The notes under the pieces are model-generated. The model saw nothing but the letters and a program-made list of their open reading frames with translations, was not told where the DNA came from and did not search any database. Both the position numbers and the translations under genes were made by a program. From Gambelia wislizenii (taxonomy: Eukaryota; Chordata; Lepidosauria; Squamata; Crotaphytidae), in contig JAUMIR010000004.1 in the NCBI GenBank assembly GCA_030847615.1, positions 103,244,001 through 103,308,000 of the forward strand: a stretch of DNA of 64,000 nucleotides, given 5' to 3'. Shown here piece by piece: positions 45,618-56,560 of the stretch (positions within the stretch are counted from its first letter, which is position 1; each line of letters begins with the position of its first letter).

Positions 45618-46142
45618 CAGCTCATCTCCCCAATGGCATATCCTGCCTCTGGAGGTGGCCGTGCCACCCCCCACTACCTACAGAAAATGGGCTGGCATCC
45701 AAACAGGATGCTGGCCTGTCGCTGAAGCCACAGCTGAAGCCACAACCAAAGCTGCCACTTTCTCATTAACACAGAAGCCAGGCAGCGGGCAACATATGAC
45801 TATAGCCCCCTACATGTGATCAGCCTTGATCACATGCTGTAGGACCTATGCCTGGCTTCCAAGAGAGCCTTGAAGCTGGTGGCAGCAGTGATGAGTGGTG
45901 TTCTGGGATGGGCTCCCATGGACACACGGGGCCTGATCCGGTGATACCAGATTAAACTAGGTATTTTCTTAAAATGTAATAAAGGGCCCTATCCTAGCTT
46001 TCCCCAGTTCCTGTCCTGCATCTGCTCTGGGGGGCATTTGGACTGCCTGGGGGCAGATTAGGGTAAATGCCCTGAGTCATTTGGACTGCAGGGCTCTGGA
46101 ACAGGGGCAAGCTGGGGTATTGGGCCAGTGTAGACAAGTCCT
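45618..46142 (+). mobile_element. hAT-like non-autonomous element, copy 1, left end missing
   Basis: Shares with 48845-49388 the blocks CATCTCCCCAATGGCATATC, CTACCTACAGAAAATGG, CAGCCTTGATCACATGC-like, GGGCCTGATCC and the right end TGTAGACAAGTCCT. The left terminus is lost next to the MITE at 45392. Confidence 0.5.
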
Positions 46143-46570
46143 AAGTCTACATATTGACATGAACAAAGCAACACAGAACATAAAGGTTACTCAGAAGGAC
46201 ACTCACACCATTCCATTGTTTCTTCAAGCCATGTTGTCCTTCTGCACAACATAGAAGATGAGCTGTGCCAAAAAAAAAATGAGTTGCATCCTATTGGTAT
46301 GCATAAAAAATATGGAAAATAAACTCCCCTTGAAGACAATTAGACATAGACAGCAGAGCATGGAAAGTTACTCTTTGAAAAGAAATTGTTATTATTTGTT
46401 CTACCCTTTTTTTTTTTAAAGGGAACTCCGATTGTTATTTATTTTTAAAAGAAATGAGCTCATCATGTTGCTCATCGTTTTCTGTTACATTTGAGCTTCT
46501 TTTGTTTTAAAAACACATTTAAAAATAAGAAATGGCTTATTGTTTCTTAGAAAGGGTCCCTCAAAATGTC
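46143..46570. other. Unique sequence
   Basis: Nothing recognised. Confidence 0.45.
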
Positions 46571-46790
46571 CCAGCAGCACTTTTGTCTCCCCAAAAAAGT
46601 CAAAAATTAGTTATTGAAAAAATCAATGATGTTAACAGTCACTGTGCCACTTTCAAAAAGAATACGGCTACTCCATTCATTACTCCAAAGGCAACAAGTT
46701 GCTTCCAATTCCAATACAGTACAATCCTGTACACACTTTTCAGAAGTAAACCCCAATAAATTAATTGGGACTTGCAATAAAACATTTTAT
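46571..46790. repeat. Duplicated 220-bp repeat, copy 1
   Basis: Nearly identical to 50533-50753; only about a dozen differences seen by eye. Contains GTCAAAAATTAGTTATTGAA, CAAGTTGCTTCCAATTCC and CCCAATAAATTAATTGGGAC. Similarity stops sharply at both ends. Confidence 0.8.
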
Positions 46791-46834
46791 AAAATATCTG
46801 ATTTAATGTTTTCCCACCATGAAGAATGGATCTA

Positions 46835-47142
46835 GCCCCGCATGACTGCAGGAGGCCATACCAGAAGGCCAACTTCTCACTGCAGTTGCCAGTCTGCTGT
46901 CACTCTTCCACAGCAGGAAGGTGACCAAGACTGGTCACATGCAGGGGGCCTTGGTTACTTTTTGTGGGCCAGCTTCCTAGCTTCCAGGAGAGTGAGACAG
47001 TGGTGGCTGTAGCAATGGGTCAGCATGTCTGTCTGGACTTCCTCCCATGTCATGGAGGTAACAAGGAAAGAACAGGCCTGATCTGCGGCCAGGATATGTC
47101 AACAGGGAGCCAACATATCCCGGCTCATGTAGATGAGCTTCT
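46835..47142 (-). mobile_element. hAT-like non-autonomous element, copy 2, antisense partial
   Basis: Its reverse complement reads GCTCATCTACATGAGCC, TGTTGACATATCCTGGCC, AGCTGGCCCACAAAAAG, CTGTGGAAGAGTGACAGC, in the same order as 48845-49388. The right part is missing. Confidence 0.5.
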
Positions 47143-47185
47143 AAGCTCATAAATCTCTTAAGTCTGCTGTGCAAGGGCGTTATCA

Positions 47186-47600
47186 ATTACCTCGTGTAAC
47201 ACCTCCCACAAGCAAGGCTGTTTCCAAATGCAGGAAGGCATCCCTTTGGCCATTTAGTGGCTGGGGGAAAGGTGGGGTAGCCATTGCATGGCTGGGGAGA
47301 CATCCAGCTGCAGCCAGGAGAAAATAGCAGCCATCCTCTTACCAGATCTCCAGTGTGTTTGCTACAGACCTGGGAGGACAACTGTTGCTGTTTATTGCCA
47401 GCTTCAGATATGCAACCAAATACTGTCAAGGTGCCCGTTGCCCTCACCCATCCACTAAATGACAACGGGAGTACATCTGCTACTGGCACAATGCCTTTCA
47501 CATGGGGCAGAAGCAGGAGCCCAGTGGAACTACATGGGTGGAGGACTATGTTCCACTGGCATAGATGTAGGATCTTGGCCAATGTATTTTTCAACCACAT
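47186..47600. other. Moderately GC-rich unclassified segment
   Basis: Resembles degraded transposon DNA by composition and position between hAT-like pieces. Both strands stay open for over 100 codons (47284-47604 plus; 47600-47187 minus), but neither product resembles a family I know. Confidence 0.3.
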
Positions 47601-48844
47601 TTAAAAAGAAGACTGAACTTAAAACCAAACCATGAAAGCTGGCAAACAGAAATATAGAATTATCAAGAAAAAAAACAGACAAAGAAATAGAAGTGTATAT
47701 AGTATTCACACAGAGACATGTGATTAATCAGGCTTCCATCTGGTAGAAATGCTGAGATTTGTGTCCATTTTTTCAAGAAATATAGAAATTTTCTGCACAA
47801 AAGAATTATACAAATGTATCATAATTGCAGGTATTGTCACATTGTCGCTTTTCAACAGTTAAAAAAAGATGTCAGAACTAGAAAATCTAACAGATATAAT
47901 AACCAAGCTCACCGACCAATCAATATGTTTAAGCATACTAGATTATCGCCCAAGTATATAGCCCATATATATACTGTTACCAACAATATATTTGGCTGTG
48001 TTTAACTTCCCATTTGCTGTATGCCTTCACTCACTTAATCTGTGACACATCATTTTACTTTATCAGAAAGAAAAATCTGCCATTGTCACTATAAGTTATA
48101 CAGAGATATCTTTAAAATGTTACAATATGTAATCCTTTGTAAGTTAACTACATGCTGAGTGAGTAAGACTTTTCTTTGATCATTCCAAATTTATCTGGCA
48201 CTAATTAGGGTTTAATAAAAAGGGGAAAATACAGGCAGCAATTAATTCCCAGGTGCACTAACAAGGTACGGAAAAGTAGGATTCTTGCATGACATTGCCA
48301 GTGTCATTGTAAAACAGGAACTGTGTTGCTGAAAATCTAACAGCAAACGAGGGTGACACTCTCACAGGAAGAAAAGTCATCTATGCTACATTTTCCACAG
48401 TGAAAAAGAGGGGAAATATAGATTCTAGAAAAGTCCCTAATTTCATGGTTTGGCAGGTGCATAGTTAGGATACAAGATGAAGTCTTGTGAATCTATCAGG
48501 TGAATCTCATTTTGTAGTGAAGTATTAATCTGCAGCTGATACACTTCATACCTCAAAATATAAAGAAGGATGGCATGTATGGAAGACAGCAGATTTCAGT
48601 CCCATCCGTTCAATGGAGCAAGTACAGGAAGAAAAGAGATAACTCAATTGCATATTTTAATGTGTATGAAAATTGAAATATTAATAAAATATTATTTGCT
48701 ACAATGGCTGTTGATGAGCTAAATAGCAGTTCATTTTTTTTAAGACAAGCTGGATCACATTAAAATTTAAAAAGAAGTGTGTAATTATCTTGATGCTAGA
48801 TTGAACTGAGGGCATGGCTGAAAAAGTAAAAAACCAAGGAAATC
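47601..48844. other. Unique AT-rich sequence
   Basis: No gene or repeat recognised in about 1.2 kb. Confidence 0.45.
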
Positions 48845-49388
48845 AGGGCTCATCTACATTGGCCAAAATATGCCAGCTCCCCATTGGCATATCCTGTCCA
48901 CGGATCAAGCCTGTTACTCCCCCATTACCTGTATGAAATGGATGGAGTCCAGACCGGCATGTGACCAGTCTCTGCAGCTGCTACTACCGCCACCCACATC
49001 CAACTCTCTGCATCCAGGAAGCTGGCCCACACCACATGAACAAGGCTCCCTGCACGTGACCAGCCTGGTCAGATGCTACAGGCCAGCTTCCTGGCTGTGG
49101 AAGAGTGATGGCAGCCAACAGCTGCAGTGACAGGCCTTCAACATAACATAGCTGGAATGGGCTCCTGTGGTCATGCGGGGCCCAATCCCTTTTTTGGTGG
49201 CGGGAACAGAGTTAAACAGGTATTATTTTAAAACATTGTAATGGGGCCTACCCCATCTTCCCCGTCTTTGACCCAGAGGTTGTGAGTACTGCCCAGGTGC
49301 AAAATGATGCAAATGACCATCATCATCTGGACTGTAGGGCTCAAAGATGGGGGCAAGATGGGGTAAACAGCCTGTGCAGACAAGCCCT
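48845..49388 (+). mobile_element. hAT-like non-autonomous element, copy 3, both ends present
   Basis: Left end AGGGCTCATCTACATTGG and right end TGCAGACAAGCCCT are imperfect inverted repeats (AGGGCT-YRTCTRCA). The 544-bp inside is non-coding, GC-rich and shared with 45618-46142 and 46835-47142. The short YAGGG ends are hAT-like, but no 8-bp target duplication can be read. Confidence 0.55.
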
Positions 49389-49389
49389 A

Positions 49390-49844
49390 AGTTTCTCCAA
49401 ATAATTTCAGTGTTGAACTGAAAGAAGTTGTCAGTGAATCCCGTATTTTTTTTTCCAAACCATTGTTGATGTCCTGATGCTGCCGATCTGGCTCTGCTTT
49501 CTCCTTATTTATAATGCAAAGATGATAAGGCGGGACATAGCTTTCACATGGTGATAGCTACTACATGGAATGTAGAGGAACCTTCAAAGTGGGACAATAA
49601 CTTTATTAGACCAACTCAAAGACCACAAACATTGTTGCCATGTTTTGAGTTCTTAAATCTTCTACCACCATTTGCTCCATAGGAAAGTTCACTGGGTTCC
49701 TCCCTGAACACATTCCAGTGGTAACTGAAGATTTGTTTCAGGTAGTTCCCAGTTTTCAATTTCTAACTGGTTAGTACTACACTTTTAAGGTCAGCATTCT
49801 TAACCGCAGCATAACAGCAGCATAACAGCAACTGAACGAGATCC
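49390..49844. other. Unique sequence
   Basis: Nothing recognised. Confidence 0.45.
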
Positions 49845-50165
49845 GTCAGATGACGAGCCTGAGTAGCTTTAAAAAAGCACTAAAGACGGATCTCTTTCGG
49901 CAGGCCTTTCCTGATTAGTTCCCGGCCTCAGGGGCTCCTGGCTCTTTTTAGTCTGCTGGCTATTTATTGTTTATTATTTTAATGTGATTTAATATCAGTT
50001 GTTTTAATGTATTTGGTTTAATATCTTTTTATGGGGGAGGGTGGGGTGGGTGGTATTTGGGGATGTTAAATTGTATTGGTATTTTAATTTTTCTAAGCTG
50101 CCCTGATTGTTTTAACAGAGGGACAGGATAAAAATAAATTTTATTATTGTTATTATTAAAACTTC
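49845..50165 (+). mobile_element. L2 LINE 3' end
   Basis: Starts within the last codons of ORF2 (AAAAAGCACTAAAGACGGAT, CTCTTTCGGCAGGCCTTTCC). A 3'UTR follows and a tail (GACAGGATAAAAATAAATTT) with ATT repeats, like 44990-45300 but diverged. Confidence 0.85.
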
Positions 50166-50347
50166 TTTTTTAAAGATAGAGGACATGACAGCCTGCTTTG
50201 TACACAAGCTGTAGTTCCAGGTGTAGATGACCATGTCCAAAATTAATGTGCAAATCTACACCCAGTTCCCCTTCATGCATTACACAGGACACAATTGTGA
50301 ATGAAATCCTACTCACAGCTTGTAACATAAGATGAACTCACACAGAT

Positions 50348-50374
50348 TTTGTTGTTGTTGTTGTTGTTGTTGTT
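50348..50374. repeat. (TTG)n microsatellite
   Basis: Nine TTG units. Confidence 0.9.
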
Positions 50375-50532
50375 CTAGTATGTGTACACCAGAGGTGAGG
50401 ATAGGAAAACCTGCAGGCCTCCACACCTATGGCTTCATACACACGTACATACACAATGAAAATCATGTGCCACTGGAACTTGTCCACCATTGTTGTACAC
50501 ACACTAGGAAGTACAACCACTCACAATTTCAC

Positions 50533-50753
50533 AGCACTTTTGCCACCCCCAAAAAGTCAAAAATTAGTTATTGAAAAAATCAATGATGTTAACAGTCACT
50601 ATGCCACTTTCAAAAAGAATACTGCTACTCCATTCATTACTCCAAAGGTGACAAGTTGCTTCCAATTCCAATACAGCACAATCCTGTACATACTTTTCAG
50701 AAGTAAATCCCAATAAATTAATTGGGACTTGCAATAAAACATTTTATAAAACA
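50533..50753. repeat. Duplicated 220-bp repeat, copy 2
   Basis: Same orientation as 46571-46790, about 4 kb away, and very similar. Lacks coding. Differences include GGTGAC for GGCAAC and GCACAATCC for GTACAATCC. Confidence 0.8.
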
Positions 50754-50892
50754 TTGCATATTGGTTTAATTTAATAAAAATTATGTAAATCGTTAAATTG
50801 AAGTTGCTGAACTGTCTTCATGCACTATTTTTTATGGGGAGGGAAGACAAAAAAGCAACTTGAAAACAGTTTGATAAGAATCTCCTGTTTTA

Positions 50893-51101
50893 TTTCCCTC
50901 CTGCTATTTTTTACTAACGAAAGTTCTTTATTTGTAAAAAAGTAGCTGAACATACCGGGAGGGAAATGGAAGCATGACGGAGGGAGGACGATGGGAGATC
51001 GGGAGAAGGCAGGGGGCATGCAAAACGGAGCGCTGCTACTAGAACAGCCCAATTTCTGTCCCAATCTCCTCAGGGGTTATTTCCACCATGTGAAAATCTC
51101 C
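50893..51101. mobile_element. Half of a foldback transposon (right arm), second subfamily
   Basis: Matches the right half of 61926-62271: TTTTACTAACGAAAG near the centre, GGAGGGAGGACGATGGGAG, ATCGGGAGAAGG, CAGGGGTTATTTCC and end TGAAAATCTCC at 51101. The left arm is missing beyond the centre. It ends inside a CORE SINE. Confidence 0.8.
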
Positions 51102-51226
51102 GAAGGCAAGGGCAAACACCCTTTGAACAAATCTTGTCAAAAAACAACAACAACAACACCATGATAGGTTCACCTTAGGGTTACCATAAGTTGGAAGCAA
51201 CTTGAAGGCACACAACAACACTGAAC
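51102..51226 (+). mobile_element. CORE-type SINE, 3' part, sense
   Basis: GAAGGCAAGGGCAAACACCC, TTTGAACAAATCTTGTC, CCATGATAGGTTCACCTTAG, GCAACTTGAAGGCACACAAC. The head has been lost at the junction with the half foldback. Confidence 0.85.
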
Positions 51227-51348
51227 TTTGCTAAAATCAAACAGTACAGTCCCAGATATCATCCTGTAAGAACAATTTAAGGATGAAACACCTTACCTCA
51301 AGAGTTTAAAGGTTATACTGTTCACTGATTTTAATTTTATTGATTATT

Positions 51349-51500
51349 ATGCTATCTGCCATCAAGTCAACTTGGACTTATGACAATCCTATGAATGAGA
51401 GACCTCTAAGATCCCTGGTCATCAATTGCCCTACTCAGGTCTTGCAAACTCAGGTGTGTGTCTTCCTTGATTTAGTCATTCTACCTCCAATGCTATCTTC
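51349..51500. mobile_element. SINE-like fragment (CCATCAAGTCAACTT type), copy 2
   Basis: GCCATCAAGTCAACTTGGAC, TTATGACAATCCTATGAATG, AGAGACCTC. Same family as 21898-22010, with a longer right side (GCCCTACTCAGGTCTTGC). Confidence 0.5.
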
Positions 51501-52611
51501 CTCATTCCCCTGCTGCCTTCCACTTTATCAATACTTTTTAGCTATATCTGCTTTAATTTTGGTAAGGCTCCTTGAGTTGGGAAAAGGCTGAGATGTAATT
51601 GTAATAATAGTGGACGAGGAGAAGAAGGCACATATAAGACAATGCCCCACCACATGCTGTTGAAGCCAAATTCCCCAAATGGCCACTGAGAGGGGAGATA
51701 CTACCTGATGGGTCACAGCGTTAGCTAGTCCTTTTTGTCAGTCCTGCCAAGGATATGCCCTAAAGGAAAGTCCCTTGCTGTATGGCTGCGAGGACACCCC
51801 CAGGCAGACAAATCTTTCATGACACAATGCCTCAAAGATTTTCATGAGGAAGTCTAAATTGGGATAGCCACCTTAAATAAAAGCCGAATTAGCCTATTTC
51901 AGAAAGCATGTCAGAGAGCAGCATGAAGCATGTGAAAGAAGGAGGTGATCTTCGATCAATTTTGAAAGCTATTTCCAAAATGCCCACATTATCATATATG
52001 ACAACCATATAAATGAAAGACCATACTGAAACAAGTTATAAGGTCCTTACAAAGATTGCCTCGTGCATGATACCCCCTCATTAGATGATCTTCCTCATAA
52101 GGTGGGAAAAAGCAGCCAATCGTCTTCATTTCTACTTCAATAGGTGGGAGGGATGGCAAACAAATACACCTGGTCTATTCAGATAGGGAAACGGCTTTAT
52201 TTCCACATAGAATTTTTGTAATATTAGAGGAATAATTATAAAGCCAATCCAAGTTTATCTCGGATTGGCCTTTTTAGTCATCAACGTGCTTGCAGTAAGC
52301 GCGGGATGAGTCCTTCCTGAATCTTCGTTTGCGAAGAAAAGCCAGAGAGAGAGAGAGGAATAACTAGAGTTTGAGAAATAAGGTATTTCTAATGTAAACA
52401 TGGAATCAGACAATTATCCATGGGATTTTGCTCCTCCCAAAGTTTAGGAAGAACTTCCAAAAACACATAAAAATAAGTTTAAAATGTATGTTGTAGTGGA
52501 ATATCTTTATACATTTGTATTTAGAAATACATTTTTCACTATAAGTTTTCATACAGTTTTTTTTCCTACAGAGTCAATCTGGAAATAGACTGACCTCCCT
52601 GCTTACATAAA
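51501..52611. other. Unique sequence
   Basis: No gene or repeat recognised in about 1.1 kb. Confidence 0.45.
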
Positions 52612-52790
52612 GGAGATTTTCAGACGCCTCTTTCAGCATCTTGCCGCGCAAGCAGCCTCCGGAGCAGTAACGAGGCTGCTGCGTGGCAAGGGGTCCAGTT
52701 TGGACGACGCCATTTCTCTCTCGGCGTCATCCGTGAGTGTTGCGGCTAACATTGGAGGCGGCCTCGCTGTTTTTTACTCATGGACAACTT
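52612..52790. mobile_element. Half of a foldback transposon (left arm), first subfamily
   Basis: Starts GGAGATTTTCAGACGCC and follows the left arm of 23335-23685, including the inner hairpin (CTTGCCGCGCAAGCAGCCTC / GAGGCTGCTGCGTGGCAAG). It ends just after the centre (TTTTTTACTCATGGACAACT). The second arm is absent. It is rich in CpG. Confidence 0.83.
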
Positions 52791-54169
52791 CCCTATGTCA
52801 TGATCTCTCTTCCATTCAACTTGCAGCAACCTTGAACCCTTCTTCTTGCTAACCTTGTGTAAAATTTTAACCTTTCCTTCCATCGCAGTAGTACTGCCTT
52901 TCAGAATTATACTACATCATCCACAAAAGTGGACATCAGAAGCTCTGAAATGTTTAGTCTTTTCCAACTGCAACCACTTGAAAAGCAACTGGACAACCAG
53001 TTTCCACATGGGAATGTAGTTCTTGGTGCCCTGTTCTCAGTGTCTTCATATCATCACCTTCAGTCAAGGTTCTGCTACTCCAGGAAACACTTCCAACTTT
53101 GTTGTACTAAGTCCTGGTTCTAAGCTTCTTTCAATAAGAACATCAGTTGGTTCTTAATATCTGATTAACTTTCCTACTGGTTAAGATTTTTTTTATCTGC
53201 TTATTATATATTTTATTGGTTAGTTTTTAATGGAATCAATTTATTTCATTTTTATTTTAGAAATTTGCCTGTGTTTATTTTGGTTATAATCTTTTCTGAG
53301 CCTTATTCAGAGAGCAGGATAAGTTGTTTACTTACTTACTTTCAACATTTTGCAACAATATATCTAAAACCACTGAAACTACAGGAAAATTCTCATAAAT
53401 GGTTTATAACTGTCCCATACAAACTGGATTGTGCTACTAACAGGTAGTATTCTCCCATACAAGCCTGTGCATGTGTTAAGATCTTCCAGGCCCTTCTTTC
53501 CATTTCTGTGACAACACCACGGGGAGGTGGGTGTGGAGACAAAGAGACCCCAACATGTGAAAATAAATTGTTTATTTTAGGCCCCCGAATAGAAATATCA
53601 GTGATAGAAATAACATGGGGGGAAGACACAAGAAATTATACTCCCAGGGGCTACTCCTAGGCTATGAAAATCCCTGCTAAGAGAAACATTTAAGTTAAGT
53701 TATTGAACTCATTGGGTTCTGTTTTACTTTTCACTGATTTTTTTTAGACTTGTTTTCATGATTCCATTTTATTTCTTCTCTTTGAATATTACTGCTGTCC
53801 AACTCTCCGAATAACATCTTTGATGGAAATGTGGTTATAATATTAATTACTGAATAAATAAATAATGCGGGCAAGGAGTTGGATCCAACGTGTACTTTTG
53901 CTTGCACATAGCGCTGGATTCACTCCAAGGTCTTGATAAAAGGACAATTGGCAGGTGTAGCTGAAAGCAGATGCATATCAGGCATACTGTTTCCAAATAT
54001 GCAGAGGTGTGTGTGTGTGTGTGTGTTAGTAAGTGAATGTTGAAGATAAATTTTACATAGACAGTTTTGATTAGTTGGACAAAGACAACTAGTCTTCTCC
54101 AACTAGTTTTCTCAGACATGTTTGCATAATAAATTTATATTTATGGTACTAATGTAACTCATTCAAGTT
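52791..54169. other. Unique sequence with a (GT)n run
   Basis: No gene recognised. A GT microsatellite lies at 54007-54026. Confidence 0.45.
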
Positions 54170-54416
54170 CTGCCTTGTTGTTGTGTGCCTTCAAATCATT
54201 TCTGACATATGGCGACCCTAAGGCAAACTTACCATGAGGTTTTCATGGCAAGATTTGTTCAAGGAGGGGGGGTTGCCTTTGCCTTCCTCTGAGGCTGAAA
54301 GAGTGTGACTTGCCCAAGGTCATCCAATGGGTTTTCATGGCCAAATGGGGATTCAAATCCTGGTCTCCATTGTCATAGTCCAATATTCAAACTACTACAC
54401 CACACTGGCTCAGTAT
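54170..54416 (-). mobile_element. CORE-type SINE, antisense, near full-length
   Basis: TTGTTGTTGTGTGCCTTCAA, ATATGGCGACCCTAAGGC, TTCCTCTGAGGCTGAAAGAG, CTTGCCCAAGGTCATCC, then the head side GGTCTCCATTGTCATAGTCC and CTACACCACACTGGCTC. Confidence 0.9.
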
Positions 54417-56211
54417 GAAGGATCAAATGCATATATTTGAAAGTTTGTATTTTCCAGCTTCTCATATCTATTTTGGAAAATATTTCAGTATATGAGAAAA
54501 CAGATTAGTGTAATAAACAACTACCTTGAAATCTGTGCTCCTACAAAAAGGCTCAGAGGGCAGTTATGGAGAAACTTACAAAATGATAATCCCATTCATT
54601 TTTAAAGGACTAGAGCTGAACACTGTAAAAAGTTACTTGGAGTGCTCTTGCGGTATTGCAGCCAATATTACTCTTTGAATGACCATATCAAACAAAACAA
54701 AGGAAACACAGACTGAAGCAATAAAAGGTTTCTTCATACCCAGCATATAGTAACATTGAAAAATCAATAGCAATTTGGCAACATTTGTGCATGTGAAAAC
54801 TATTGGGGTTTAAATTACCCTACACAGTTTACAATCTTCTGTCAGAAAGACGGAACTGTATGGGACTTTTTTACATAAACTCAATCAATTCCATACTTTC
54901 CACAATACACATATGATTACTATTACTTTCCACCTTAGTTTTCTCCCCTAATCAAACAAAGGGTAATTTTGCTTGAGATACAGAGGCAAAATTGTGAGCC
55001 ACTGCCACAATATATTAGGCTAGACACAACAGTGATCTAAACTAACCTAAGTCTAAAAAGTGATGTCAATCTCAACAAGATAAATTTATTTGGCTTCATC
55101 ATTTCTTTCTTTACGAACATGTAATTTCCTTCAATATAACATAGGCAAATTATCTGCCCATTACCTGGCAGAGTTTCAATTCTGAACTATTTTAATACAG
55201 AGAATCCAGACTTTTCGTACAGTACTTTCTTGCACCACTGACCTATTGCCCAAGCATGTGTTACATAAATAAATCAAAGCCTTGCTTATGAGTCATAAAT
55301 TTCTTAACAGTTTACAGTGCCCATACCTCATAAAGATCATCACCACTGCTATATTACACTAAGTTCAAAGACTTTGTTTTTTAGCTCTAACTCCAGTACA
55401 CCAAATCTGGAGCGCAAGATATATAAGTTAAAAAAAATCTTGATAAATGATCCTCATTTTATATAGCAGAGCTCAAACAATTCTGAATCTTACATGCCAT
55501 TCAAAAAGCATGCAAAAGCCTAATTGTTTTGAACAAGTTAAGTATGGCATGTACAATGCCGCACTGTACAGAAGTCAAACACACTTATAACTTTTTATTT
55601 AAGTCTCAACTGTGGGAAGAAGCAAAATATTCTGGATTTCTCATGTACCCATCCTTCTGTTATCCATATTGTAAACACAGGAAAAAAAGGCACTGTTCTT
55701 CAGTAATGTTAAATCTCCAAGAAAAGAGTATTCAGCCTTCATCCTTGCAGGCTGCCTTTTCTGTGTTCTCCTCTTCCTCCTCCTTCTTGCTCAATTCTAC
55801 CTGCTAATGGCTGTGGCTTGTAAAAAAAAAGTCAAGCACACTTACTGCCTCAACAAAGTACACTTGCTACATTATGTTGTGTCTTGATGTCCGATAGCTG
55901 CTATCTCTAGATGATAATCTCCACTTTTTGTATCACTTCATCATATGGGGCCAGAGGTCAAGGGGCACCCACTGGATCTTTCACCAGCTCAGATAAAAAA
56001 AAATCAATTTCAATCATCCTAAGATGAAGCTACTGGTATGTTCACGCACAGATGGAGTATAGATAGACCCCACTGAGAAACATGAAAGCAATAGTCTTCT
56101 TCGCTTATTGTCCTGAAATGATCTTAAAGCATCACATAAACCCAATATTTATTCTTTGATATTATAAAGAACTTATACCCCCACATGATGAAGTTATAAA
56201 AATGCAAAACA
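54417..56211. other. Unique AT-rich sequence
   Basis: About 1.8 kb without a recognised gene or repeat. Confidence 0.45.
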
Positions 56212-56213
56212 TA

Positions 56214-56558
56214 CAGGTTGAGTATCCTGTATCCAAAATGCTTGGGACCAGAAGTATTCAACATTTCTGATTTATTTTTATTTTTTTGAAATTTGGAATA
56301 CTTGCATATACATAATGAGTTATCTTGGAGATGGGACCCAAGTCTAAACATGAAATTCATTATGTTTCATATACACCTTATACACATAGCCTGAAGATAA
56401 TTTTATACACAATATGTTTAATAATTTTGTACATGAAACAAAGTTGGTGTACGCTGACCCATCAGAAAGCAAAAGTGTCACTATCTCAGCCACCCATGTG
56501 GACAATTTTGGATTTTGGAGTATTTTGGAATTCAGAATTCTGGATAAAGGATAACCTG
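56214..56558 (+). mobile_element. mariner/pogo-class MITE (CAGGTTGAGTATCC ends)
   Basis: A 345-bp element between TA dinucleotides (56212-56213, 56559-56560) with ends CAGGTTGAGTATCCTGTATC and, reversed, CAGGTTATCCTTTATCC. The interior (TACATAATGAGTTATCTTGG, GGGACCCAAGTCTAAACATG, CATACACCTT-like, TCAGCCACCCATGTGGACAA) is, from memory, very like an element common in mammalian genomes. Non-coding. Confidence 0.8.
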
Positions 56559-56560
56559 TA

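Noticed and set aside
47187..47604. Overlapping 106-aa (plus) and 137-aa (minus) open frames as a host exon
   Set aside because: No recognisable domain and no splice context. The segment lies among transposon fragments, and GC-rich repeat DNA often stays open on both strands.
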